Position numbers and translations under genes: made by a program. The notes beneath the pieces were generated by a model. The model did no database searches. It was not told the origin of the DNA and saw nothing but the letters and a program-made list of their open reading frames with translations. From Paludisphaera soli (GTDB lineage: Bacteria; Planctomycetota; Planctomycetia; Isosphaerales; Isosphaeraceae), in contig NZ_JAALJI010000031.1 of assembly GCF_011064595.1 (NCBI RefSeq), forward strand, positions 1 to 64,000: a DNA stretch of 64,000 bases. Reading direction: 5' to 3'. Of this stretch, positions 16,776 to 26,158 are shown in pieces (position 1 is the stretch's first letter; each line of letters begins with the position of its first letter).

Positions 16776-17587
16776 CCAAGCACCTGCTGTCGCTGTCGTC
16801 GAACGACCTGACCGGCCTCGCCCTGGCTCTGAAGTCGGGTCGATTGGTCCGGCCCTTCAGTCCAATCGGCATCCGGAGGATCCTCGCGACCGGCACTGTT
16901 GCGGGCGTGCTCCTGGACCTCGAGCGCCTGACAGACTCGGGATGGTCGCCCGATCAGATTGGGTCGTTCCTCGACATGATCGTCGCGGACCGACGGTCAC
17001 GCCCGGCGCTCGAGGATCGAATCGACCTGGTCACCACCGGACCCGACGTGGCCGGCGTGGTCAATCGGGATACCAGTGTGGTCGTGCGCGAACTCTTCTC
17101 GACCGCGACGAGTTCGGTGCTGATCGCAGGATACGCCGTTTATCAGGGCCAGAAGGTTTTCCGAGCTCTCGCCGATCGCATGCAGGAGCGACCAGAACTC
17201 GAAGTGCGGATCATCCTGGATATCCAGCGTGGTCTCGGAGACTCATCGTCGGCGAGCGAGCTGGTGAAGCGCTTCGCAGCTCGATTCCGCTCACATCAGT
17301 GGCCGTCGGGCCGCCCTTTCCCCGAATTGTTCTTCGATCCAAGATCTGTGGAGCAACAGGCTGAAAGGCGAACATGCATGCATGCCAAGTGCATCGTGGT
17401 CGATCTCCACAGTGTTTTCGTCTCATCCGCAAACTTCACGGAGGCGGCCCAGCAAAGGAACATCGAAGTCGGCCTGATAATCCGCTCGAGCCAACTCGCG
17501 GATCGCGTAACGCTGTTTTTCTCATCCATGATCTCCGCCGGCTTCCTCTCGTCAATCCCGATGATAGAACTGGAAGCTCCTGGTTAA
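16772..17587 (+). CDS. drmC: DISARM protein DrmC, phospholipase-D-like
   Basis: 271 residues with a single PLD-superfamily HKD motif, HAKCIVVD, followed by SSANFTEAAQQRNIEVG (about residues 204-230). Family members use the His and Lys for phosphodiester cleavage or transfer, so it is plausibly a nuclease. It is the last gene of the DISARM operon and starts at ATG 16772 inside the drmB stop. With only one HKD motif it would be expected to dimerise to build an active site. A short hairpin follows the stop at 17607-17622, and a transposase relic comes next. Confidence 0.88.
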   Translation: MTKHLLSLSSNDLTGLALALKSGRLVRPFSPIGIRRILATGTVAGVLLDLERLTDSGWSPDQIGSFLDMIVADRRSRPALEDRIDLVTTGPDVAGVVNRDTSVVVRELFSTATSSVLIAGYAVYQGQKVFRALADRMQERPELEVRIILDIQRGLGDSSSASELVKRFAARFRSHQWPSGRPFPELFFDPRSVEQQAERRTCMHAKCIVVDLHSVFVSSANFTEAAQQRNIEVGLIIRSSQLADRVTLFFSSMISAGFLSSIPMIELEAPG

Positions 17588-17606
17588 GCCGCAGTGCCCG
17601 TTAAAT

Positions 17607-17622
17607 AGCCCTAAGATAAGGG
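17607..17622 (+). terminator. Short hairpin after DISARM operon, possible terminator
   Basis: GCCCT-AAGATA-AGGGC forms a five-base-pair stem just after drmC. There is no U tract, and a run of C follows, so intrinsic termination is uncertain. It may instead belong to the end of the transposase relic that begins here. Confidence 0.25.
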
Positions 17623-17677
17623 CCCCCCCCGCCATTCTGAGGGTTCATACCCGTTCCCAGAACGCAAGGAGGTCCGG

Positions 17678-18345
17678 ATGTGTCGAACGTCTCCGGCGCG
17701 AGGCGGCCCGGCCGTCGACCCGCTGCCGTACGTCGAAGATCTGCGTCGCGGGATCCCCGAGGAGCGGATCGACGCCATCCTATCACAGGTCGGCCGCGGC
17801 TCGGAACGTCGCCGTCGGCTCCCCCCCAATCGGTCGCCTGGCTGGTGATCGCCATGGCGTGGTTCGCAGCCGACTCGATCCCCAAGGCCTGGCACCGCCT
17901 CCACCCGACGCGCGACGAGCCCGAGCCCCAGGCCGCCGGATCGCTGCGAGAGGCGGTCGGGCACATCGTGAAGGTGACGCGGAGCTACTGGCCGGGGCTG
18001 TTAGCCTGCTATGACGCGGCCGCCCTGCCCCGGACGAACGACGACCTGGAGCAGTTCTTCGGTTCATACCGCTACCACGAGCGTCGGGCGAGCGGACGGA
18101 AGGCGGCCTCGCCGGGGACCGTGGTCCGAGGCTCGGTCAGGCTGCTCGCGTCGGCCGCGACTCGATTACGAGCGGTCGATGAGGCGAAACTCGCCCCATC
18201 GAACTCGGCGAGGTGGCGCCTGCTACGAGGCTCACTGGATCGTAGGCAGGCGACCCGGACGATGGGCCGCCGCTTCCGCCGCGATCCCGCGGCCTACCTC
18301 AAGCCGATTGAAGAGTCATGGATCAAGAAGATTCTGCCGCCCTAG
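17678..18345 (+). pseudogene. Composite transposase relic (IS4-type N-terminus joined to a transposase C-terminus)
   Basis: From ATG 17678, preceded by AAGGAGG, one frame encodes DPLPYVEDLRRGIPEERID and a Gly/Arg-rich stretch typical of an IS4-type N-terminus. The frame shifts near 17820 into SVAWLVIAMAWFA and AWHRLHPTRDEPEP. The central catalytic part is missing, and the sequence jumps to a transposase C-terminus: HIVKVTRSYWPGLLACYD, TNDDLEQFFGSYRYHERRASGRK and FRRDPAAYLKPIEE. A frameshift plus a large internal deletion, or recombination between two elements, explains this. It separates the DISARM operon from the ATPase-helicase operon. Confidence 0.65.
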
Positions 18346-18484
18346 TGTTTTTGACGCGACCCAACCTGCATGAGTCGAAACTAAGTGATAACATGAGTCG
18401 CCACGCCGGCGTGCAGCAAGTAGATCTCGCAAGGTGGCATGAACCCGAACCGGTGCCGGCAACGGTCTCTCCAACGGAGAGCAG

Positions 18485-21400
18485 ATGGGTTACGAACAGA
18501 GCATAGAAAGTCAGATCAACCAATTAAGAGACGTGCTCCAGAGATACCACGGATTCGCCGTGGTGCGCGAGCTCCTCCAGAACGCCGATGACGCCGGGGC
18601 CACCCGCCTCGACATCGGATGGGTGCGGGACCTGGGCGGGGCGCAGCACGAGTTGCTCGGCGGAGGTCCCGCGGTCTTCATCCTCAACGACGGGGAATTC
18701 ACCGCGAGCAACGCCCGATCGATCGCCCAGTTGGGGCTCAGCGACAAGGCCGGCGAGCACGGGCGGATCGGCAAATTCGGCCTCGGTTTGAAGAGCATCC
18801 ACCACCTCGGCGAGGTTTATTTCTACCTCTCTTCGTCCACCTTCGAAGGGGAGAGGTACAAACCGAACGACGTGCAAAACCCCTGGACCGCCCGCAAGGA
18901 GCCGGTCGAGTCGTTCCGCCCCGAATGGGATGGGTTTGCGGAGTCGGACCAATCCCTGATCCGCGAGAAGCTCGAACCGGTTCTCGCCGCCGTCCGAGAG
19001 GATTCCGGCTCCCTAACCTCTTCGAGCCACTGGTTCTGCCTCTGGGTGCCGCTCAGGCGGAAGCGTCATGTCGGCGACGACCACAGTGCGATCATTCCCG
19101 AGTACCCCGGCGATGAGGCGAGTCCTCATCCCGCCATCTTCCCAGGCGACTTCGAGGTCGAAGTGGCGAGGCTGTTGCCCTTCCTGAAGCACATCGTCGA
19201 GGTCCGCTGCTGGGTCGAAACCCACGAAGGCATCCTGCAACCGATCTCCGGCCTTCGGATCGAACCTCACTCTCGTCGCGCGTCGATCGAGTCGTGCGGG
19301 GGCCCGGACCAGAAGCCGCTGACAGGCCGAGTGCGACTCGATCGGTTCCAGGATCCGAGGCCCCTGACCGTGTCCTTCACGGGCTTCGAGGCCCTGGTGG
19401 ACGACCACCGGTTCGCGGAGATATCGGCGCGGGACGACTGGCCGCGTCCGCTCACGCTCCCCTCGTCCGAAGCCAGTCGCGGGCGATCGATCGCGAGGCC
19501 GGAGCCGGCCGTCGCTCATGCCGCCGCCTGCCTCGTCTCCACGCCATCGGAAGGCCCCTCGGGCCGCCTCGACATCGTCTGGGCCTCGTACCTCCCAGTC
19601 AAGCTTCCCGAGATCCCATCGCAAGTCTTGAGCAGCCCATACCATCTCACCCTCACGCTCCACGGACGCTTCTTCGTGGATGCAGGCCGGGGCGAGGTCG
19701 ACTTCGGTGATGGGAAGGCCGCGGAGGAGCGAAGCCTGCGACAGCGATGGAACGACCTGCTCCGGGACGAGGGGACCCTCGACCTCGTCATCCCCGCCAT
19801 GGAGTCGTTCGCGGATTCTCTCGCGCCGGAGGATCGCGCCGGAGTGATGCGAGACCTGACCTCGGCGATCCACGCCTCGACATTGTTCTCCGAGAATCGG
19901 CGGTCGATCTGCCGACGTCACCAGTGGGCCTACCGCCATGGCCCGTCCGGGGCGGCCTGGACGGACGTGGGCGTCGGATCGACAGCCTGCGAGATCCCGG
20001 AGCCCGCCGAGGACGAACCCTCGCTCGAAGCCGTCTTCCCATCCCTGGCCGGGCTTTGCGACGACGGTTTCTGCGCGATCTACGGCGGATGGCCGGACCT
20101 GATGCGAGAGGAGCGTCGGGCGGCCTGGCCCGAGCCGGCGCTGCTGCGCCTCCTGGAGCTGGACGCGGCCGCCGTCTTCGCCGATCCGAGACGCCTGTCC
20201 TTGTTCGTCCGCACGGTGGAGGTCGCCCGAGGCGGCAACTCCAGCCCGACGGTAGCCGCGCGGCTGCGGGAGATCGCCCGTCAGGGGATGTCCTCGTTGA
20301 AGCTCTCCGGAGTCATGCGGCAAAAAGACCTGATCCAGCGATACCTCGCCTTGATCCCCGCCGAGAGCAAGCTGAAGCTCGACCTCGGGTCCGCCCCCCT
20401 CGACTTGGTCGGTCCATTGGTGGAAGCACTCTGGGAGGAACGCTGTTCCGTGCTCGCCACGCCGATCGCGCACGGAGCGGGGTGCCCCACTCGTGAGGAG
20501 GAGGAGGGCCTTCTCGCCCGATTGCTCGCCGTGACGTCATCAGGGAGGGAGGGCGACTTCTTCGAATGGCGCGTGCAGATCGCCTGTCAGGTCGTAGGCT
20601 TGGCGCAGCCCGACTCGGGATCGCCTCGGGATGGACTCGCTGATATTCCGATCTTCCCGGTCCGGGCCGGCACCGACGGCGAGGCTTGCCTCGTCGGCCG
20701 CGGGGCACTGGCAGGTGCGCTCCGAGCCAAACGCTTGTTCGCCGACGTGGAAATGCTCGGTGGTCCGCTTCTGGGGGCTTTGCGGGACGGAACTGAGGAG
20801 CGTTTCATCATCGTCGCCCGCCGGATCGCCGACGCCGCTTTCGGTCGCGACGTGGTCCCCAGCTGCGATCCGCTCAGCTGCTTGAGGCTTCTCGAATCCG
20901 CGCCGCTCCTCGTTCAGGCCGAGGCGCGCAGGGGTGCCCTGCTCGGCGCACTCCTCGCGGCCCTCGGCAAGGGCGACGTCCGGTCAGAGAGACAGCCTCT
21001 ACGATACTTGCTCCACGCGACGCCCGATCGCTGCTCGGAAGATGCTCCTCTCTACCACGAATCGGACGCCGGGTTGGCGCCGATCTGGGCGAGTCTGGCG
21101 TCTCGCGCATTGCAGCAATCGGGGGGAGGGTGGCGCGTGGTGCCTCGCGGACTGGCCGACCTGCTCAATACCGAGCAGAAGGTTTCGCTCGACGTCCGGC
21201 CTCTCGATCGCCCGGGCGTCGTCGACCTGCTCCGCTCCACCGAGCCGGCGGCACTCGACCTCGCCGACCTGGCCGAGGATGACCTGCGCGCCCTGATCGA
21301 AGAGTGCAAGGCGGCGGACTTCGAGGTCATCCGGGCCCTGCCGATCCACCTCACGAACGAAGGCCTGCGAGTGTCGATCGACGACAGGTGTCGCTGGCGG

Positions 21401-24400
21401 GCGGACTTCCCCATCGACGGCGACCTCGCCGACAATGTGATCGTCCTGGAGCCCGATCGCCGCCCGGCCGTCGCACTCAAGCAGCGGGAGATCCACCCCC
21501 ATTCCCTCGACGCCAAGGGCATCATCGACCTGATCCTCAAGGCTCCGGACCCGCAGCGCCGCTGGAGGACGGTCCTCGACGCCCTGTCCGCGATCGGGGA
21601 GGTGCCGTCTCATCTTTCCAACTCCCTCAAGACGACCCGCTGGATCACGACCCGGGCAGGCCGGCCCGTCTCGCCTCACCAGGTCGTCAACTCGCGGTCC
21701 ATGAACGACGTGATTCGCATGACGCTGGCCGATCTGAAGGTGGACGAACCGGAGGTGGTCTCCGCGCTGGAATTGCCGGAACCTTTCCTCACCAACAGAG
21801 TCGTGCATGGGCTCTATCCCAGCCTGGGCGACGCGCTCGAGCGGCTGGGCCGGGTCCTGGCCCACGATGAACGCTACCGGGTCGGACCCTTGGGACGCGA
21901 CGAGGTATCGCTCGCCGAACTCCGCTCGGTATTCGCCGACGCCCCCGCCGGGGTCATGCCGTGTTTCCCGTTGCTGCGGGGGCAGACCGGGGTCGGGGCG
22001 ATCCGCGAGAACCAGGACGCCACGATCGAGTCCAGGCTCGTCCCCGCCCTGTTGCAAGACGTTTCAGGTGCCCGCACGGAGGAGATCCTCGCCTACCTCG
22101 CGAAACGCCACGCCGAGGCCCCGCAGATGGAGCGGGGCATGTTTTTCTCGTGGTATAGGCGCTATCTTGACGCCGCCTGCAAGGCGGACCAGATTGAGGC
22201 AATCCTCGCCGACATTCCGCTCCTCAGCCAGGCGGAGGGCTGGGAACGTGCCTCCACGTTGACCACCGCCGCCGTCGGCGTCGACCCCTCTTGTCTCCTC
22301 CACCCGGACCTGGCACGAATCCTCGCGGAGCACGCCCACAGACCAGGCGATCCCGACGCCGTGTCATTGGCACCGGACGGGGCGACGGCGTGGTCCGGCG
22401 GGCCGGGCTCGCTTGACGAGGATGTGCAACGCGGGGCCGTCGCCCTGGGCTCCTATGCCGAGGAGTGGGCGAGTCTTCCCTCGGTCCCTCGTGAGCTCAT
22501 CGGCGGCCTGATGGCCCTCCTCGGCGATGCGCCTGCGCTGACCGACCTGGCGCGTAATTTCCTGGGGAGCTTCCAGGCCGAGGCCCTCCGCGAGAATCTG
22601 GCCTGGGACGGCTCGCAACCGTTCGTGATTCGAGGAACTCGCTGCGGAGGTGCGGGCATCAGCATCACCCAGGCGATGAGGCTGCGTCGCACCATCGTCG
22701 AACTGGCCGATGGGGATAGGATCAGGGTGTCCAACTTGCTCGGGCGACCGATCGAGGTGGATGTTCGGCAGACATTCGACGACCTGCTGCTCCCTCATGA
22801 TTACCTCGGGAACCATGACGGCCTGCGGTACTTCCGGATTCGGATCCGCCGTGTGAACCCGGCTCGGCTTCTGGAGGGACTCGACCCCGTGTCCGTACTC
22901 CGCGAGACCGCGCGTCGGTTGCTCGAGGTCGTCGACCGTCAGACGATCTCGAATTTCCACGAGGTCTGGGGCAAACTGGCACAGGGGGAGCAGCTCGACC
23001 TCGCGATGGCGCAGCTCGGCCTCCAGGAGGACCTCCCCACCGTCCTCCAGAATCTCGGCCTCAGAAATCGTGAGCCGATCGCGACCGTACTCCGCGACTG
23101 GCACGAGGCGAAGCGCGAGCTCGCGCAGCTTGAGTCGACCGAGGAGAAGCGCCGCGCCAAGGCCGAGGATCGCAAGCGGATCGCCCGCGACAAGCTCCGG
23201 CGGCTGCTCGAAACCGACGTGGAGGCGCAAGGCCACTGCCTCAACGCCGTCCGCGAGAAAATCAAGACGAGTCAGTACACGCTCGACTCGATCCCCTTCG
23301 AGTTGTTCCAGAACGCCGACGACTCCGTCGCCGAGCTTCGCGTGTTGCTGGGCGACGTCCGGCCACCGGACGACTCGTCGCTCCGGTTCGTCGTCGATAC
23401 CAACGGCCGGGCCCTCTGGTTCGCCTCCTGGGGCCGCGCGATCAACCGCCACCAGGCGGCGGGTTTCCATGATCCGGTCCGCGGATTCGACCAGGACCTG
23501 GAGAAGATGCTCGCGCTCGGCTGGTCCGATAAGGGGCAACTCGGACACGGCGACGATCAGACGACCGGGAAATTCGGACTCGGCTTCAAGAGCGTCCTCC
23601 TGGCGACGGACCGACCGCGAGTCCTCAGCGACCGGCTGGCGTTCGAGGTCGTCGGCGGCCTTTTCCCGAGGGCCCTCGGCGAGAGTCGCGGGGCGCTGCA
23701 GGAGCGTATCAGGGAGCTCGGGCCGGCGCGGCAGGATGGCACGATCGTCGAGCTGTCCATGGACGGCGTCGAAGTCGGCGAGGTTCTCGAACGCTTCCGC
23801 AAATCCGCCCCTCTGCTTGCCGTCTTCGGGCGCGAGATCCGCTCGTGCATCATTCGATCCGAGGAAGGTCGGACCGAGGCTTACCGGTGGGAGCCGGTGC
23901 CCATTGATGGCACGCCGGGGGCGGAGGTCGGCGAGCTGCCGGGCCTCGTGCCTGGTCGGCTCCTGGTGCTCCGCGGCAGATCGTCGGCGACCGCGCTGGC
24001 GATCGGCCGGGAAGGGGTTGAGGGCATGCCTCATGATTGGCCCACGATCTGGGTGACCGCGCCGACTCGGCAGGCGGAGAGGCTCGGTTTCGCCGTGAAC
24101 GCACCGTTCGACCTCGACGTGGGCCGCTCGCAGCTCGCCTACTCGTCGAGTCGCAATGAAGAGATCGCCGCCGCCGCGGGTCGGGAGGTCGGTGATGTGC
24201 TCGTCGCCCTCCACCGACAAGGGAAAGACGGCTGGGAGGGATTCGCTCGGGCACTGGGCCTGAACGAGGGTGCCTCGCCGCTGTCGTTCTGGGTGACCGT
24301 CTGGGAGCGGCTGGGCAAGCCCCTCGCAGGCCACCACGACCCGCACGGGCCGCTGCTCCGGGGGATGTTCTGGGGAGCGGCGGATCGCGGGATGCGTCGG

Positions 24401-26158
24401 CTCGTTTCGGAGTGCGACGCCCTCCCCAACGGCCTCTGGGGGGACGACCGGGACCTCACCGGCCTAGGCCGCCTCCGCGCTCGGGTCTCGGGACTGCTCG
24501 ATTCCGAGGATGTGTATAATGGGGTTGCGTGTTGGCCTCGCTTTCGCGATGCCCACCCACGCGGATCCCTCGTCTCAGGGCGAGTCTATGATGACCTCAA
24601 GGCGCTGGCGTCCGGCATGCCCCCCGACTGCGTCAAAGTCACGCTGGGCGCGGCCATCGTCGGAGAATTGGGCCCGGATCAGAGAGCGGATGCCGGTATC
24701 GCGGCCCGCATGGGGGCCCTGATCTCGCCGGAATTCCTCGGTGCCCTGTCGACCAGGGGGGCGGTGGCGACGCAAGAGATCGACGCCTTGAAGAAAGTAC
24801 TGGCCGACGTCCGGTTCCAGACCCGTGACAGGGACTGGCACCACGCGGCAGACCTGGTGATGCCCGGAGATGATGACGAGGGCCTCCGCGCCGCCTTCGC
24901 CCCCCCCCGATCCGTCCTTTCGGACGGCTATGTCGGCGAAGCGGCGGGTTTTTTCCGCGCCTGCCGAGGGCAACTGCGTGCCGATGCCAGGATCCTCAAG
25001 GGGTGGGCGATGCAGCCCCTCGACGAAGGCACGCGCAGGGCCGTGCTAACGTACTTGATTCGCGGGCAGCTCGCCCAGGCGCTCTCGGATCAGCTCATCG
25101 GTCAGCTCGCAGGTGGCTGGCTCGCCCGGCTCGACACGGCCACTATCATGGGCCAAGGTTTCGACCATAACCAGGCCGCGGTAATCCTCGGGCGGCTCGG
25201 AATCACGCCCAGGCCGACGGCGGTGCCGACCGGCGCCAACGACCGAGATAAGCGCCCCGCCCCGAGGGCCGCTCTGGCATCGATCCACGACTGGTGGGGC
25301 AGCACTCGCGCAGAATGGGTCTCGCGCTACGAGCGGCAGTGGTATCCGGCGGGCTCTATCCCAAAGCTCTCAGGTGAGATCAATCGACGCTCGCCCGTCG
25401 AGGACCGTGGGGGGTGGATGATCATGTTGATGCTCGGGGCGATGCATACGATGGGCCGCACTCGGGCGGAGGCCCACCGAGACTTCCTCGTCCTGTGTAA
25501 GGACAAAGGCTGGCTCGACGTCTTCTCGCGGCCAACTGACGATCTCGGCCAGTGGATGGAGGTCCTCAAGGAGTACCTCGATCAGAAGGTCGGGGACAGC
25601 CCTTACCTGCACTGGATGGGCAGGTTCGTCAGCATCTTCCAGCTCGCGCACTGGCTCCACGATTATGTCGAGACTTTCCTCGCGATCGACCGGGTGCGGG
25701 AGGAGTTTGAACTCGACGCGATCACCGCGTCCAGGACCTCTCCCATCTTCCAGGGGGGCGGCCTGGGCCCTCCGCCCGTCTCCCGCACCCTGGGGATCGG
25801 CGCCTGCTTCGTGGTTCGCGAGCTGGTCCGGGCGAAGATCATCACCAACCCCCTCGCCCACCGCCATTGCTACGTCCCCTCGGCCCGCGTCCGCCGCCTC
25901 GTGTCGCTGCTGGGCTGCCCCGGACTGGATGGCGATTTCACCTCGACCGCCGAGAGGGTGAGGGTATCGGGCATGATATATGAATACCTCGTGCACACCC
26001 TGCGAGGCGAGGAACGGGCCCTGTTCCAAGGGGATTTCGACTTGCCCCTCATAGCTCTGACCGAGCCGGCCAATCGGGGAGTGCTCGCGGACCTGCTTGG
26101 TTCGAGCCAGGCCGATGAACTGGATGAGGCCGAGGACGAACTCCAGGAGGTCTTCTGA
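18485..26158 (+). CDS. Giant protein with two sacsin/HSP90-like GHKL ATPase modules
   Basis: 2557 residues. The first GHKL ATPase module is at about residues 20-110, with N box ELLQNADDAGATR and G2 box GKFGLGLKSIHHL. A second module is at about 1600-1710, with ELFQNADDSVAEL and GKFGLGFKSVLLATDRP. This is the arrangement of sacsin N-terminal ATP-binding repeats. The intervening regions show no motif I can name, and the tail is acidic. The start is ATG 18485 with GGAGAG upstream. Its stop shares one base (TGATG) with the helicase gene, so the two form an operon. GHKL ATPases combined with SF2 helicases are known from restriction-like systems related to MORC/MutL proteins, so a defence role is inferred. 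It is not one of the named DISARM components. No nuclease motif was recognised. Confidence 0.8.
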   Translation: MGYEQSIESQINQLRDVLQRYHGFAVVRELLQNADDAGATRLDIGWVRDLGGAQHELLGGGPAVFILNDGEFTASNARSIAQLGLSDKAGEHGRIGKFGLGLKSIHHLGEVYFYLSSSTFEGERYKPNDVQNPWTARKEPVESFRPEWDGFAESDQSLIREKLEPVLAAVREDSGSLTSSSHWFCLWVPLRRKRHVGDDHSAIIPEYPGDEASPHPAIFPGDFEVEVARLLPFLKHIVEVRCWVETHEGILQPISGLRIEPHSRRASIESCGGPDQKPLTGRVRLDRFQDPRPLTVSFTGFEALVDDHRFAEISARDDWPRPLTLPSSEASRGRSIARPEPAVAHAAACLVSTPSEGPSGRLDIVWASYLPVKLPEIPSQVLSSPYHLTLTLHGRFFVDAGRGEVDFGDGKAAEERSLRQRWNDLLRDEGTLDLVIPAMESFADSLAPEDRAGVMRDLTSAIHASTLFSENRRSICRRHQWAYRHGPSGAAWTDVGVGSTACEIPEPAEDEPSLEAVFPSLAGLCDDGFCAIYGGWPDLMREERRAAWPEPALLRLLELDAAAVFADPRRLSLFVRTVEVARGGNSSPTVAARLREIARQGMSSLKLSGVMRQKDLIQRYLALIPAESKLKLDLGSAPLDLVGPLVEALWEERCSVLATPIAHGAGCPTREEEEGLLARLLAVTSSGREGDFFEWRVQIACQVVGLAQPDSGSPRDGLADIPIFPVRAGTDGEACLVGRGALAGALRAKRLFADVEMLGGPLLGALRDGTEERFIIVARRIADAAFGRDVVPSCDPLSCLRLLESAPLLVQAEARRGALLGALLAALGKGDVRSERQPLRYLLHATPDRCSEDAPLYHESDAGLAPIWASLASRALQQSGGGWRVVPRGLADLLNTEQKVSLDVRPLDRPGVVDLLRSTEPAALDLADLAEDDLRALIEECKAADFEVIRALPIHLTNEGLRVSIDDRCRWRADFPIDGDLADNVIVLEPDRRPAVALKQREIHPHSLDAKGIIDLILKAPDPQRRWRTVLDALSAIGEVPSHLSNSLKTTRWITTRAGRPVSPHQVVNSRSMNDVIRMTLADLKVDEPEVVSALELPEPFLTNRVVHGLYPSLGDALERLGRVLAHDERYRVGPLGRDEVSLAELRSVFADAPAGVMPCFPLLRGQTGVGAIRENQDATIESRLVPALLQDVSGARTEEILAYLAKRHAEAPQMERGMFFSWYRRYLDAACKADQIEAILADIPLLSQAEGWERASTLTTAAVGVDPSCLLHPDLARILAEHAHRPGDPDAVSLAPDGATAWSGGPGSLDEDVQRGAVALGSYAEEWASLPSVPRELIGGLMALLGDAPALTDLARNFLGSFQAEALRENLAWDGSQPFVIRGTRCGGAGISITQAMRLRRTIVELADGDRIRVSNLLGRPIEVDVRQTFDDLLLPHDYLGNHDGLRYFRIRIRRVNPARLLEGLDPVSVLRETARRLLEVVDRQTISNFHEVWGKLAQGEQLDLAMAQLGLQEDLPTVLQNLGLRNREPIATVLRDWHEAKRELAQLESTEEKRRAKAEDRKRIARDKLRRLLETDVEAQGHCLNAVREKIKTSQYTLDSIPFELFQNADDSVAELRVLLGDVRPPDDSSLRFVVDTNGRALWFASWGRAINRHQAAGFHDPVRGFDQDLEKMLALGWSDKGQLGHGDDQTTGKFGLGFKSVLLATDRPRVLSDRLAFEVVGGLFPRALGESRGALQERIRELGPARQDGTIVELSMDGVEVGEVLERFRKSAPLLAVFGREIRSCIIRSEEGRTEAYRWEPVPIDGTPGAEVGELPGLVPGRLLVLRGRSSATALAIGREGVEGMPHDWPTIWVTAPTRQAERLGFAVNAPFDLDVGRSQLAYSSSRNEEIAAAAGREVGDVLVALHRQGKDGWEGFARALGLNEGASPLSFWVTVWERLGKPLAGHHDPHGPLLRGMFWGAADRGMRRLVSECDALPNGLWGDDRDLTGLGRLRARVSGLLDSEDVYNGVACWPRFRDAHPRGSLVSGRVYDDLKALASGMPPDCVKVTLGAAIVGELGPDQRADAGIAARMGALISPEFLGALSTRGAVATQEIDALKKVLADVRFQTRDRDWHHAADLVMPGDDDEGLRAAFAPPRSVLSDGYVGEAAGFFRACRGQLRADARILKGWAMQPLDEGTRRAVLTYLIRGQLAQALSDQLIGQLAGGWLARLDTATIMGQGFDHNQAAVILGRLGITPRPTAVPTGANDRDKRPAPRAALASIHDWWGSTRAEWVSRYERQWYPAGSIPKLSGEINRRSPVEDRGGWMIMLMLGAMHTMGRTRAEAHRDFLVLCKDKGWLDVFSRPTDDLGQWMEVLKEYLDQKVGDSPYLHWMGRFVSIFQLAHWLHDYVETFLAIDRVREEFELDAITASRTSPIFQGGGLGPPPVSRTLGIGACFVVRELVRAKIITNPLAHRHCYVPSARVRRLVSLLGCPGLDGDFTSTAERVRVSGMIYEYLVHTLRGEERALFQGDFDLPLIALTEPANRGVLADLLGSSQADELDEAEDELQEVF

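Noticed and set aside
22364-24346. 660-codon minus-strand frame inside the giant ATPase gene
   Set aside because: It lies opposite the second GHKL module, which is plainly coding on the plus strand; the reverse frame has no recognisable motifs.
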